Source of the DNA: Oscillatoriales cyanobacterium
Lineage (GTDB): Bacteria; Cyanobacteriota; Cyanobacteriia; Cyanobacteriales; Microcoleaceae
Direction of reading: 5' to 3'
NCBI GenBank assembly: GCA_004293365.1
Contig: RDYN01000058.1
Span: forward strand, 1 to 64,000
Length of the DNA: 64,000 bases
The notes beneath the pieces are model-generated. The model saw nothing but the letters and a program-made list of their open reading frames with translations, was not told the DNA's origin and ran no database searches. A program made the position numbers and the translations under genes. This document shows, piece by piece, positions 17,370-26,082 of this stretch (positions within the stretch are counted from its first letter, which is position 1; every line of letters begins with the position of its first letter).

Positions 17370-20300
17370 CTACAGGTCAAATTCTGCAATCAAATCGAGT
17401 ATCTTTTGATAATCAAAATTATCTAAATGATTCATCAGAACTTCGGCAAAAATAGGATTATCGCTGCGAATTTCCTCAATTGTTTTGGCAATAAAATCGA
17501 AGTCAGCCTGATGAACTGCCTGTTTGAGATTGCGCGTCCATTCTAGGGAAACTTGCGGCTTCGACTCCAACGTAAATATTGCAGCACTATCAGATATTTT
17601 TTCGGTAACAATAGTTGAACTCTCCGATAAATTATTTACTTTAACAGATTTATTGATGACTTCAACAAAGCCGACTCCCGTCACAACTTGAATATGAAAT
17701 TTGAAGACTGTGCCGCGTCCAACTTCGCTCAGGGCGGTAATATCACCGCCCATTAATTTGATGAACGCGCGGCTGATACTTAATCCTAAACCTGTACCTT
17801 TTTGAAGTTTTTTACCCGATGAACTTTGCACGAATAATTCAAATATACTGTCTAATTCTTCGGGAGAAATCCCCCAGCCTGTATCGGCAATTTGAAAGTA
17901 AATAAAAGCCCGATTATTTTGATTTTCTGATAAATTGAGATTTTTGCCTGGTTCGGGGGCGATAGTTCCTTCTATTGTCGGTCTTACTGTTACTGATACT
18001 GAGCCTTCTTTTGTAAATTTAATTGCATTGTCTAACAAATTAATCAACACTTGTCGCAACTTAACGTCATCAGTTTGTACGTACTGAGGAACATCGGAGG
18101 CGCAGTTGATAATTAATTCCAATCCTTTATTTTGAGCGGGTATTTGGAACATATTTTGCACGTCGCCCAGCAAACGGTACAAGTCAAAGTTTTTTGGGTT
18201 GAGTGTCATGCGTCGAGCTTCGATTTTAGATAAGTCTAATATTTGATTGATGAGTTGAAGCAAGTGTTCTCCGCTGCGACGAATAATTTTGATATTTTCT
18301 TGTTCCTGCAAAGTTAAATTAGCGCTGGGTTCTATTAATTGAGCAAAGCCGAGAATGGCGTTAAGGGGTGTTCGCAATTCGTGCGTCATGTTGGCGAGAA
18401 ATATACTTTTAGCTTTGTTGGCAGCTTCTGCGGCTTCTTTGGCTTGTTTGAGTTCTTGTTCTGCTTGTTTGCGATCGCTAATATCAAGTATTATGCCGTG
18501 CCAGACAATATCTCCATTTTCGCGCAATTCCGGGCGAGAATAGCTTTGCAGCCATTTGAGTTTTCCCGATGCTGTCACAATCCGCCACTCGTGGGACAAT
18601 GGTTCGAGATTTGTGGCGCTTTTGACAATTGACTCGTGGTGGCTGGGGCGATCGTCCGGGTGGATTTGTTCGCAGAGTAAAGTAGAGTTGCTCTGAATTT
18701 CCTCCGGCTCTAATTCTTGAATTTCCCGGCACAGAGGACTGATATATTCCATCTTGACTGAGCCGTCGGGATGTTGCACGAATATGTAAAGTTCTCCGGG
18801 AACAGTGATCGCTAATTTGTGAAACAGAGCTTCGCTTTTTTGCAAAGCTATTTGTGCTTGTTTGCGATCGCCAATATCAATCCCAAATCCAAACAGAAAG
18901 TCAAAACTGCCATTTTCATCCAAAACGGGCGTACCGTGCCACTCAATCAACAAAGTATCACGGCACTTTGTGAGAATCCGGTGTTCGTTAACCGTTTGCG
19001 GGCTGGCTTTGACGCCCTTAAAAATCGAGTGCAATCCGGCTCGATCGCCCTCGGGTACAAATGTAGTTAAATAATCTTTGCCGATAACTTCCGCGGCAGT
19101 ATAGCCCACAGCTTGCAGCATACAGTCATTCACCCGCAGGATTTTACCCTCACAGTCGATCGCCACAAAAAATATCGGAGAATTTTCGATAATCTTTAAG
19201 TTAAAGTCGCGCTCTTTACGGATAATTTTTGTAGCTTGGTGGCGCTCCTCAATTTCGAGCTCCAAGCGGGCATTGATTTCGGCTAACTCCGCTGTGCGCG
19301 AAGCTACTTCAATTTCCAGAGTCCGGTTGTAGTCAGCCAATATTTTTTCTGCTTGTTTGCGATCGGTGATATCTTGAAAAACAATAATCACATACAGGAC
19401 ATTGCCAAGAGCGTCAAACACCGGCATCGATCGCACTTGCAAAGGAATAATTTTCCCACCGGGGCGAATTTCTATATCTTCAACAATCATTGTTCCACCC
19501 CTCACAGCCCGTGCAAACGGGGACTTATCCATCGGGTACAGCCGATCGGTGCCTGCTACATAAAGCTGATAAGTTTCTGAGAGCCCTGCTGCGGTTGTAT
19601 TTGGCATTGCCCCTTTGCCAGTGAGCTCTTCTCCCACCGAATTCATAAAAATAGTGCTACCTGTGGGAGTCAGGGCTGTGACTCCAACGGGCAAGCTTTC
19701 TAACAACTTGGCAAATTTTTCTTCACTAGACGCCAAAGCTTCAAAAGACGTTTTCAATTGAGCGGCCATTTCATTAAAAGACTGGGCTAATTTACCGACT
19801 TCATCCACCCTGCTCACAGCAACAGCGCGATCGAATTCTCCTCGGGCAATATCCTTAGCTGCTGCATTGAGACGCAGCAGCGGCAGCGTTACCCACCGGG
19901 CTGTCAGAACTCCGGCAATGGTGGATAGCAGCAGCGCCGCCGCACAAAGTACAATCGTATTGCGGGTATTTCTGTTAACTTGCCCCATGAAATCGGATTC
20001 GGGAACTGCGATCGCAATCAGCCAGTTCAAACCGTAACTATCAGAAAACGGCACCACTGCCATATAATAATCCTGCCCGTCTCGGCTGAATTTCATTTGA
20101 TGCCGTTGCTTAATCTCGCCCAATCCACCGAAGTATTCGTGCAAATGCTTAGCTGCGGTACGAATAACAGGAGTTTTGCTGTCTAAAACATTCAGCCGCT
20201 CCGGTTGCGACTTTCCCGACATATTTCTAAAGGGTGATTCTTGACTCGAACTGGCAACCAGCAAGCCCGATCGTTCGATCGCGAAAATTTCCCCCGTTTT

Positions 20301-21038
20301 GCTAAACCTGAGGCGATGGAGATATTGCTGAATTTCCAAGATCGAAAAGTTTACCGCACTAACTCCCAGCAATGTACCATTGCGATCGCGAATCGGTTGA
20401 CTCGCAGCAATAAACACAGTCCCCGGAGTAAAACCGGGGTAAATGCTCGTCCAAATTGGTTTGTTAGCTGCGACAGCTTCTTTGTACCAAGGGCGCCATC
20501 GAGCATCGTAGGTTCCCGGTTCTACTTTTAATTGAACCGTGCGAGTTCCTCTGTTGTCTGTAGCGTAGTAAATGTTCTGAGAGTTGGTAGATTTGTTAGC
20601 GACGACAATTTGCAAGCTCTTGTCCTTGGGGTTGCGCCAAATGGCGAGACATTCTCCTGATTTTTCAGAACCGAGGGACATCCACTGAATGCTTTTAAAC
20701 GATTGCATTTGCTGCCAGAGGAACTTTTCTGCCCGAGGCTGGCGCGTTTCTAACTTTAAGTTTAATTCCCTGCGATCGATCGCTTCAGCATTGAGTTGAT
20801 TTACCCAGTGAGTATTTTCGAGAACACCACTCAGCTTTTCTTCAACTCTTTTCCCCGTCTCCCCGATCAATTTCTGGGCGAGCTCTTCGACAGATCTTTG
20901 TCCGTTGCGAAAGGAAAAATATCCGACCATCCCGACTGCTGCGACGATTTGCACCACAAAAGAGCCGACTAGAACGCAGCGCAGAGGTATTTTTGTGGGT
21001 TGTCGGACAGTTTGAAAGGCGAATCGGGACAAAGGCAT
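17370..21038 (-). CDS. Large PAS-domain sensor histidine kinase
   Basis: A membrane sensor kinase of 1222 residues. Order of parts: TM1 (about 20-42); an extracytoplasmic Cache-like sensor domain (about 45-345, with DARWRPWYKEA and PIWTSIYPGF typical of dCache); TM2 (about 360-380); HAMP (380-430); PAS 1 (about 440-560); a coiled-coil link; PAS 2 (about 612-725); PAS 3 (about 735-855); HisKA with phosphoacceptor in NMTHELRTPLNAILGF (His886); and HATPase with the N box around NLLDNAIKFT (1000), DTGWGI (1052) and GTGLGL (1081). A C-terminal extension of about 100 residues follows with no receiver domain. No response regulator is adjacent, so its partner is elsewhere. Ligand unknown. Confidence 0.9.
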   Translation of the reverse strand: MPLSRFAFQTVRQPTKIPLRCVLVGSFVVQIVAAVGMVGYFSFRNGQRSVEELAQKLIGETGKRVEEKLSGVLENTHWVNQLNAEAIDRRELNLKLETRQPRAEKFLWQQMQSFKSIQWMSLGSEKSGECLAIWRNPKDKSLQIVVANKSTNSQNIYYATDNRGTRTVQLKVEPGTYDARWRPWYKEAVAANKPIWTSIYPGFTPGTVFIAASQPIRDRNGTLLGVSAVNFSILEIQQYLHRLRFSKTGEIFAIERSGLLVASSSQESPFRNMSGKSQPERLNVLDSKTPVIRTAAKHLHEYFGGLGEIKQRHQMKFSRDGQDYYMAVVPFSDSYGLNWLIAIAVPESDFMGQVNRNTRNTIVLCAAALLLSTIAGVLTARWVTLPLLRLNAAAKDIARGEFDRAVAVSRVDEVGKLAQSFNEMAAQLKTSFEALASSEEKFAKLLESLPVGVTALTPTGSTIFMNSVGEELTGKGAMPNTTAAGLSETYQLYVAGTDRLYPMDKSPFARAVRGGTMIVEDIEIRPGGKIIPLQVRSMPVFDALGNVLYVIIVFQDITDRKQAEKILADYNRTLEIEVASRTAELAEINARLELEIEERHQATKIIRKERDFNLKIIENSPIFFVAIDCEGKILRVNDCMLQAVGYTAAEVIGKDYLTTFVPEGDRAGLHSIFKGVKASPQTVNEHRILTKCRDTLLIEWHGTPVLDENGSFDFLFGFGIDIGDRKQAQIALQKSEALFHKLAITVPGELYIFVQHPDGSVKMEYISPLCREIQELEPEEIQSNSTLLCEQIHPDDRPSHHESIVKSATNLEPLSHEWRIVTASGKLKWLQSYSRPELRENGDIVWHGIILDISDRKQAEQELKQAKEAAEAANKAKSIFLANMTHELRTPLNAILGFAQLIEPSANLTLQEQENIKIIRRSGEHLLQLINQILDLSKIEARRMTLNPKNFDLYRLLGDVQNMFQIPAQNKGLELIINCASDVPQYVQTDDVKLRQVLINLLDNAIKFTKEGSVSVTVRPTIEGTIAPEPGKNLNLSENQNNRAFIYFQIADTGWGISPEELDSIFELFVQSSSGKKLQKGTGLGLSISRAFIKLMGGDITALSEVGRGTVFKFHIQVVTGVGFVEVINKSVKVNNLSESSTIVTEKISDSAAIFTLESKPQVSLEWTRNLKQAVHQADFDFIAKTIEEIRSDNPIFAEVLMNHLDNFDYQKILDLIAEFDL

Positions 21039-22086
21039 AGGCTGCTGACTAATTGCTCCCTAACACTGTAACTGTTTCGACCCATAATTTCACGTAGGGC
21101 GATCGAGGCTGCTGGCTTCGGTGTCAGTCGATTTTAGATTTTAGATTTTAGATTTTAGATTTTAGATTTGGGAATGAACGAGCTCGTGCTTGCGATCGGC
21201 AGCACAAGAGTTACATCAGACAAGATTGGAAAAGTCGCTCTCCAATCGGGAAATACATCTGTATTCCGAAGCCGTTGCCCTCTAGCATCAAAGATTTATG
21301 CAATTCCAGTCTATTCTTTTTTTACTGGTATTACGCACTCTTGGCTGACAATACCTCCGCCATTTTCTTGACGAAGTTTGGTTTCTTACCTAAACCCAAG
21401 CTACTTTTTCCCTTCTTCCCGAATCCCTCTTTTTGCCCTCCGAGCGAAGCCAAAGCCAGCCCTCTTCCTTCCTTCGACTAAGCTGACTGACAAGTTGACT
21501 GCGCTCATCACCGGGTGCATCCCAGTTTTGTAAAAAGTATTTTTTGTTTGAGTGCGAGCGTCCCCGCTCGCGTGCTTATATGAGCACGCGAGCGGGGACA
21601 GCACTACAAGAGCAAAACTGAGATGCTCCCCTCATCACCAGTCTTTTTACCCTCCGAGCGAAGCCGAAGCGAGCCTTCTTCCTAATGACTAATGACTGAT
21701 GACTGATGACTAATGACTGATGACTAATGACTAATGACTGATGACTGATGACTAATGACTGATGACTAATGACTGATGACTGATGACTAATGACTAATGA
21801 CTGATGACTAATGACTAATGACTTCTTCCTTCTCTTCAAAACAGCTACGCGGAAAATCCCCCGCTTGTCCAAACGGATATAGCGAGGGGCGAGAATAGGT
21901 ATTCTCAGAAAATATAAAGTAGTAGCACTGGCTTTTGTCGAGCCATTGCCATCTATAGAATCCATACTGTTTTAGGCGCACTGAAAAATTTCAGAGCAAA
22001 ATTTCAGAGCCCGCTCTCTGCCAGCAGTCAATGCTTGAAGTCAAACCAACCCGTTCAAGCAAGAATTCAAAGCAAATTGTAAAGAC
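21039..22086. other. 1-kb gene-free region with tandem repeats and a strong hairpin
   Basis: It contains an ATTTTAG run (21133-21169) and a perfect 17-bp inverted repeat, gtccccgctcgcgtgct / agcacgcgagcggggac (21560-21576 and 21583-21599). A 140-bp array of gactaatgactgat heptamers (about 21683-21822) follows. Reading frames across the array give a repetitive SLVISHQ peptide, which is an artefact. The bases 21200-21400 show no recognisable gene. The last 120 bp hold nothing I can name. Confidence 0.65.
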
Positions 22087-22473
22087 CTAGGATACTTCTT
22101 CGCGATCGATTTGGCGCAGGTGAATGTGCTTGCGTCCCAGAGAAATTTCAAATTCATCTCCCGGCTGGAGTTCCATCTGCTTGGTGTAGGCAGCTCCAAT
22201 CAGTAAGTTGCCGTTAGATTGAACGCTAATCCGATAGCTAGCCGAGCGTCCGCCGCGTCCGTTGCCGTTTTGCTTCCCATCAAGCTGAATGCCTTCTGCA
22301 TCAATCAGCGCATTCAGGAATTTCATCATGTTGACCCGTTCTACGCCGTTCTTGGTAACGGTATAGTAGCCACAGGCTCTAGCTTTTTCTTCCTTGGTAA
22401 GATTCTCTAGGTCTTTGACCTTTTTGATCAGATCTTCGCCTTCAAGGGGTTCGATATTTTTCTTTTTAGCCAT
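22087..22473 (-). CDS. cyabrB1: cyAbrB-family transcriptional regulator
   Basis: Cyanobacterial AbrB-like proteins are abundant DNA-binding regulators of carbon/nitrogen balance and other processes; the cyAbrB1 (CalA) group is essential in Synechocystis. The 128-residue sequence has the characteristic N-terminal half LTKEEKARACGYYTVTKNG followed by VNMMKFLNALIDAEGIQL, and the C-terminal AbrB-like SpoVT fold ASYRISVQSNGNLLIGAAYT ... LQPGDEFEISLGRKHIHL. The C-terminal position of the AbrB domain is diagnostic of the cyanobacterial subfamily. The B1 assignment rests on my memory of the B1 sequence and is less sure than the family. It is divergent from the Rrf2 gene. Confidence 0.88.
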   Translation of the reverse strand: MAKKKNIEPLEGEDLIKKVKDLENLTKEEKARACGYYTVTKNGVERVNMMKFLNALIDAEGIQLDGKQNGNGRGGRSASYRISVQSNGNLLIGAAYTKQMELQPGDEFEISLGRKHIHLRQIDREEVS

Positions 22474-22740
22474 TTACTGAGTCCTGAAATATTCAAGTGG
22501 TGTACGGATTTTTTCTCGGTTGGTTTTTGGTTTGACCAAGAAACTTTAGCTTTATAGCTGGTCGTAAAACTATATTACACCGATCGGCTCAATTGTTAAC
22601 CACTATTGTCTAAATATTTTTAACAAGGTGGAGTCTTTCTTGAGGAGTAGCTGCCAGGAGCGTGCGAGCAATCTCTAAACTAGGTAGCATAAGCTATCAG
22701 CTATCAGCTAGCTGAATATTTGCCCCGCTCTTAAAACCCC

Positions 22741-23184
22741 ATGAAGTTAACCACGCGCGGACACTACAGTGTCAAAGCATTACTGGATCTAAGTTTGCAA
22801 CCTCGGTTCGGGCCGACATCGGTGAAATCGATCGCGAACCGACAGGAGTTACCCGCTCCATATCTAGAAAAATTGCTGATTGAAATGCGACGAGCCGGTT
22901 TAGTCCAATCCGTTCGGGGCTCCCAGGGAGGATATCAATTGGCTCGGGAGCCAGCTCAAATCTCTTTAGGACAAATCTTAGAGGCTGTAGGGGAAACTAT
23001 TGAACCTTTACCTCGACATTCTCCTGACGCGGCCCAACCAGAGGACTGGGTAACATTCAGTTTGTGGAACCGATTGCACAAAAAACTTGCTGAAGCGCTG
23101 TACAGTATTTCCCTCGAAGACTTATACTATGATGTCCGCAGTTGGCAAGCTGCTCTCGGAGAAGAAACTAGCTTTATCATTTAG
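22741..23184 (+). CDS. Rrf2-family transcriptional regulator lacking Fe-S cysteines
   Basis: The 147-residue protein has the Rrf2 winged helix at its N-terminus: MKLTTRGHYSVKALLDLS, SVKSIANRQELPAPYLEKLL and LVQSVRGSQGGYQLAREP (wing). It contains no cysteine at all, so it cannot ligate an Fe-S cluster in the way IscR or NsrR do. This matches the cyanobacterial slr0846-like branch. It may respond to another signal or act as a constitutive DNA-binding factor. Its stop codon is followed 33 bp later by the start of the GFA-family gene, suggesting one transcript. Confidence 0.88.
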   Translation: MKLTTRGHYSVKALLDLSLQPRFGPTSVKSIANRQELPAPYLEKLLIEMRRAGLVQSVRGSQGGYQLAREPAQISLGQILEAVGETIEPLPRHSPDAAQPEDWVTFSLWNRLHKKLAEALYSISLEDLYYDVRSWQAALGEETSFII

Positions 23185-23217
23185 ATGGTAAGTTCATTCA
23201 TTCGATCGCCAACTCAC

Positions 23218-23619
23218 ATGGACGCAACACTTGTTACCTACTCTGGTGGCACACGTTGCGGTGCTGTCCGCTTCACAGTCACGGTTGACAAACACGAAGC
23301 ATCTGACTGCAACTGCTCTATCTGTAAAAAGAAAGGATTTTTGCACCTGATTGTGCCGCCCGAACGTTTTACCTTGCTCTGCGGGGAAGATGTTTTGACA
23401 ACCTATACATTTAATACAGGCACTGCTAAACATACTTTCTGCCGGATTTGCGGCATTCACTCGTTCTATCGTCCCCGATCGCATCCCGATCAATTCGATG
23501 TCAACGTCCGCTGTCTTGACGACTGTGCCGTTTCCCAATTTCAGATTCTACCCTTTGAGGGTGTTAATTGGGAACAGAACGTACACTTGCTGCACGACGA
23601 AAGTAATCTCAGCAGTTAA
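23218..23619 (+). CDS. GFA/CENP-V family zinc protein
   Basis: Members include glutathione-dependent formaldehyde-activating enzyme, but most bacterial relatives have no known substrate. In 133 residues (start at 23218, MDATLVTYSGG, which places the family's G-x-x-x-CGAVRF at the right distance) the zinc ligands are visible: Cys in TRCGAVRF, DCNCSICKKKG (C-x-C-x2-C) and TFCRICGIHSFY (C-x2-C). An in-frame ATG directly after the upstream stop (23185) would add 11 residues. It is probably co-transcribed with the Rrf2 gene and so may be part of its regulon (inference). Confidence 0.85.
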   Translation: MDATLVTYSGGTRCGAVRFTVTVDKHEASDCNCSICKKKGFLHLIVPPERFTLLCGEDVLTTYTFNTGTAKHTFCRICGIHSFYRPRSHPDQFDVNVRCLDDCAVSQFQILPFEGVNWEQNVHLLHDESNLSS

Positions 23620-23729
23620 AATCTGCTCTAAAAAATCACACTCCGCTCGATGTAGCAGCAGTTAAAACAGCAGCTACCCGATCGCTCACTGAGCGATCGC
23701 ACGGACTATCAAGTTTAACACCATATATA

Positions 23730-24809
23730 ATGATGCCGGATGAATTTACTGTTTTGATTTTAGCTGCGGTATTGGATTATTCGATCGGCGATCCTTGGGG
23801 TTGGCCGCATCCCGTGCAGGCGATGGGTTGGGCGATCGACCTTTATACTCGATTTGTCTTTAATATATGGAACAATCCCGCAGACAAAATGCCTCGCTCT
23901 GGCGATCGTCGGATTCTCGTCCGGCACCAACTGCTGCTGCGATGTGCTGGTACAATACTAGCGATCGGGCTGATTCTAGGCAGTTATACTGTCAGTTGGT
24001 CGATCGTCTTTGCTGCTAGTTGGGTGCATCCTGTTTTAGGCATTGCGCTACAGACCATTTTGCTGGCTAGCTGTTTTGCCGGCCGCAGTTTGAGAGCGGC
24101 TGCTGAGGACGTGCTAGCGCCTTTAAATGTTGGAGATTTAGTCAAGGCGCGAGAAAGGTTGAGCCTTTACGTCGGCCGGGATACCGAAAACTTATCCGAG
24201 CCAGAAATTCTGCGAGCATTGTTAGAAACTGTAACAGAGAATGCAGTTGATGGCGTGAGTGCCCCGCTATTTTATGGATTAGTTGGGTTCGCTCTGCCGC
24301 ATCTATTATTAACTGTTATCGATCGACCGATCGCTCCTAACTCGATGTGGGATCTGGCGATCGTTCCCTGTGCGATCGCCTACAAAGCAGCCAGCACATT
24401 AGATTCAACCGTCGGCTACAAAGAAGCACCCTACACAGATTTAGGATGGTTTAGCGCCAAACTAGAAGACGCGCTGACATGGATTCCTTGCCGGCTAACA
24501 GTGATTACTTTAGCCCTGATATCTGGCAAACCGATCTACGTTTGGCAGATTTGTCAGAGAGATGCTGTTAAAGATGCCAGTCCCAATTCCGGTTGGAGCG
24601 AGTGCGCCTACGCCGCCATCTTGGGAGTACAGCTAGGAGGTACAAATTCCTATCGGGGAGTTATCAAACACAAACCGCTGTTAGGGGATCCGATTAGGGC
24701 GATCGCACCGCAGCAAATTGACCGAGCATTGCAATTAACTCGCTATTGCTTTCTGATTTGGTTGGCACTATCATTGCTTGTTTATACCTTATTATGTTTT
24801 GTTCCCTAA
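23730..24809 (+). CDS. cobD: Adenosylcobinamide-phosphate synthase (CbiB/CobD)
   Basis: It attaches the aminopropanol linker to adenosylcobyric acid in cobalamin (pseudocobalamin in many cyanobacteria) synthesis, as an integral membrane protein. The 359 residues are strongly hydrophobic with several TM segments and carry the family signatures LDYSIGDPWGWPHPVQAMGW near the start, LSLYVGRDTENLSEPEILRALLETVTENAVDG in the middle (key residues GRDT and ENxxDG), MWDLAIVPCAIAYKAASTLDSTVGY and, late, LGVQLGGTNSYRG. Length is slightly above the usual 320. No cobalamin riboswitch is recognisable in the 110 bp upstream. No other cob gene is adjacent. Confidence 0.93.
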   Translation: MMPDEFTVLILAAVLDYSIGDPWGWPHPVQAMGWAIDLYTRFVFNIWNNPADKMPRSGDRRILVRHQLLLRCAGTILAIGLILGSYTVSWSIVFAASWVHPVLGIALQTILLASCFAGRSLRAAAEDVLAPLNVGDLVKARERLSLYVGRDTENLSEPEILRALLETVTENAVDGVSAPLFYGLVGFALPHLLLTVIDRPIAPNSMWDLAIVPCAIAYKAASTLDSTVGYKEAPYTDLGWFSAKLEDALTWIPCRLTVITLALISGKPIYVWQICQRDAVKDASPNSGWSECAYAAILGVQLGGTNSYRGVIKHKPLLGDPIRAIAPQQIDRALQLTRYCFLIWLALSLLVYTLLCFVP

Positions 24810-25162
24810 CAATAGACCAGACCCGCAGACAGATACAGCCCTCCGACAGGAGTCGGCCAGAGCCAAAAAAGTTTTGACGTTAGTAGTTCTACCCAGATTC
24901 ATCTATCAAGTCAATCTAAAATCTAAAAATGGAACATCTAAAATCGTTCCACCCCCTGATTCAAAGACGAGCAATTGCACAAATCTTCGATCGATCCTTC
25001 AACCGCAGATAATGGCAGATAAACACAGATAAACGCAGATAATTTGCGATGGAGAGCTTGGGAATGCAAGATGTCTCATTTGTCAAGTCTATCTAAAATC
25101 TAAAATCTAAAATCTAAAATTGTTCGATTCGCTAACAGCCAACCATTAGCTCCCAGCCCGCA
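24810..25162. other. Gene-free spacer with short tandem repeats
   Basis: Contains taaaatc reiterations (about 24912-24955 and 25080-25120), gcagataaacacagataaacgcagataa (three copies of a 9-12 bp unit, about 25005-25045) and AT-rich DNA. No gene or clear regulatory hairpin seen. The pyrR start has only a weak upstream purine stretch. Confidence 0.55.
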
Positions 25163-25696
25163 ATGACTAAAATTATCGAAATTCTATCCGCAGATGAAGT
25201 GAGGCGCACTCTCACCCGCGTCGCTTCCCAGATTGTCGAAAAATCAGGAGCTCCCTCGGAGTTAGTGCTGTTGGGAATTCATACTAGAGGAGTGCCTTTA
25301 GCTCAAATGTTGGCAGCTCAAATTGAAGTCCTCGAACAAGTCAAAGTATGCGTGGGCGCTTTGGATATTACTTTTTACCGAGATGACTTGGATCGAGTTG
25401 CGATGCGGACACCGGCTAAAACAGAAATTCCTTTCGATTTGACGGGCAAAACGGTAGTGTTGGTAGATGACGTTATATATAAAGGTAGAACAATTCGAGC
25501 GGCTTTGAATGCGGTAAACGATTACGGGCGACCGGAGAAAATTTGGTTGGCGGTATTAGTCGATCGCGGACACCGAGAAGTACCGATTCAGCCGGATTTT
25601 ACGGGTAAAAAGTTGCCGACAGCCAAGGAAGAACAAGTGAAGGTTTACGTGCAAGAACTTGACGGGCGCGACGGAGTGGAATTGATTAAGCGTTGA
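25163..25696 (+). CDS. pyrR: Bifunctional pyr operon regulator / uracil phosphoribosyltransferase PyrR
   Basis: PyrR binds pyr mRNA attenuators in Firmicutes and also makes UMP from uracil and PRPP. The 177 residues carry the type I phosphoribosyltransferase PRPP loop [19 protein letters not shown], plus PyrR-specific [24 protein letters not shown] and [15 protein letters not shown]. The RNA-binding function in cyanobacteria is uncertain and no attenuator is visible in the window; the UPRTase role may dominate. This matters for the URC locus at 58-63 kb, since uracil salvage and uracil catabolism share uracil phosphoribosylation. Confidence 0.93.
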   Translation: MTKIIEILSADEVRRTLTRVASQIVEKSGAPSELVLLGIHTRGVPLAQMLAAQIEVLEQVKVCVGALDITFYRDDLDRVAMRTPAKTEIPFDLTGKTVVLVDDVIYKGRTIRAALNAVNDYGRPEKIWLAVLVDRGHREVPIQPDFTGKKLPTAKEEQVKVYVQELDGRDGVELIKR

Positions 25697-25827
25697 TATC
25701 GTTTTCGTTGGCATCGGAATCATAATTTTAGCCCAGGAGCGTGCGAGATCGACGCGCGCGGAGCCAAGATATCTCAGGAAGGAGTCGATCGATCGAATGT
25801 CTAGTTTGCCGCGATCGCACGCTCAGA

Positions 25828-25930
25828 CATCAGAAACCGCGTTTCTACGTATATTTCTCGTTACTAAACGTAAAAATTCGTAGAAACCCGGTTTCTCGCC
25901 ACCCATGCCTCGAGGGAAGAAACCCGGTTT
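25828..25930. repeat. AAACCGGGTTT palindromic repeat
   Basis: Three arms of the dispersed family: cagaaaccgcgtttctacg, then gtagaaacccggtttctcg, then gaaacccggttttgggttc. Located between pyrR and the split tRNA. Confidence 0.7.
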
Positions 25931-26044
25931 TGGGTTCACGGGGGGAGCATCTTGACTGATATAAAATCGGCAGTGCAGGAGTTGAACCTGCCTGAGGCGA
26001 ATTAGTTGCCTAAGCATAGAAGTTGCCTCCTATACTCGGCTGCC

Positions 26045-26079
26045 AAACCGGACGTACACCTTTCGGCGTATCCGGCTTT
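26045..26079 (-). ncRNA. Group II intron domain V
   Basis: The minus strand reads AAGCCGGATACGCC-GAAA-GGTGTACGTCCGGTTT: a 34-nt hairpin with a GAAA tetraloop, a two-base bulge and the conserved catalytic AGC near its 5' end, the usual domain V design (the sequence is divided here at the loop). Confidence 0.9.
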
Positions 26080-26082
26080 ACG

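Noticed and set aside
21576-21965. Minus-strand frame with repeated SLVISHQ
   Set aside because: It is the translation of a heptamer tandem array; the peptide repeat follows from the DNA repeat and there is no sign of a real protein.
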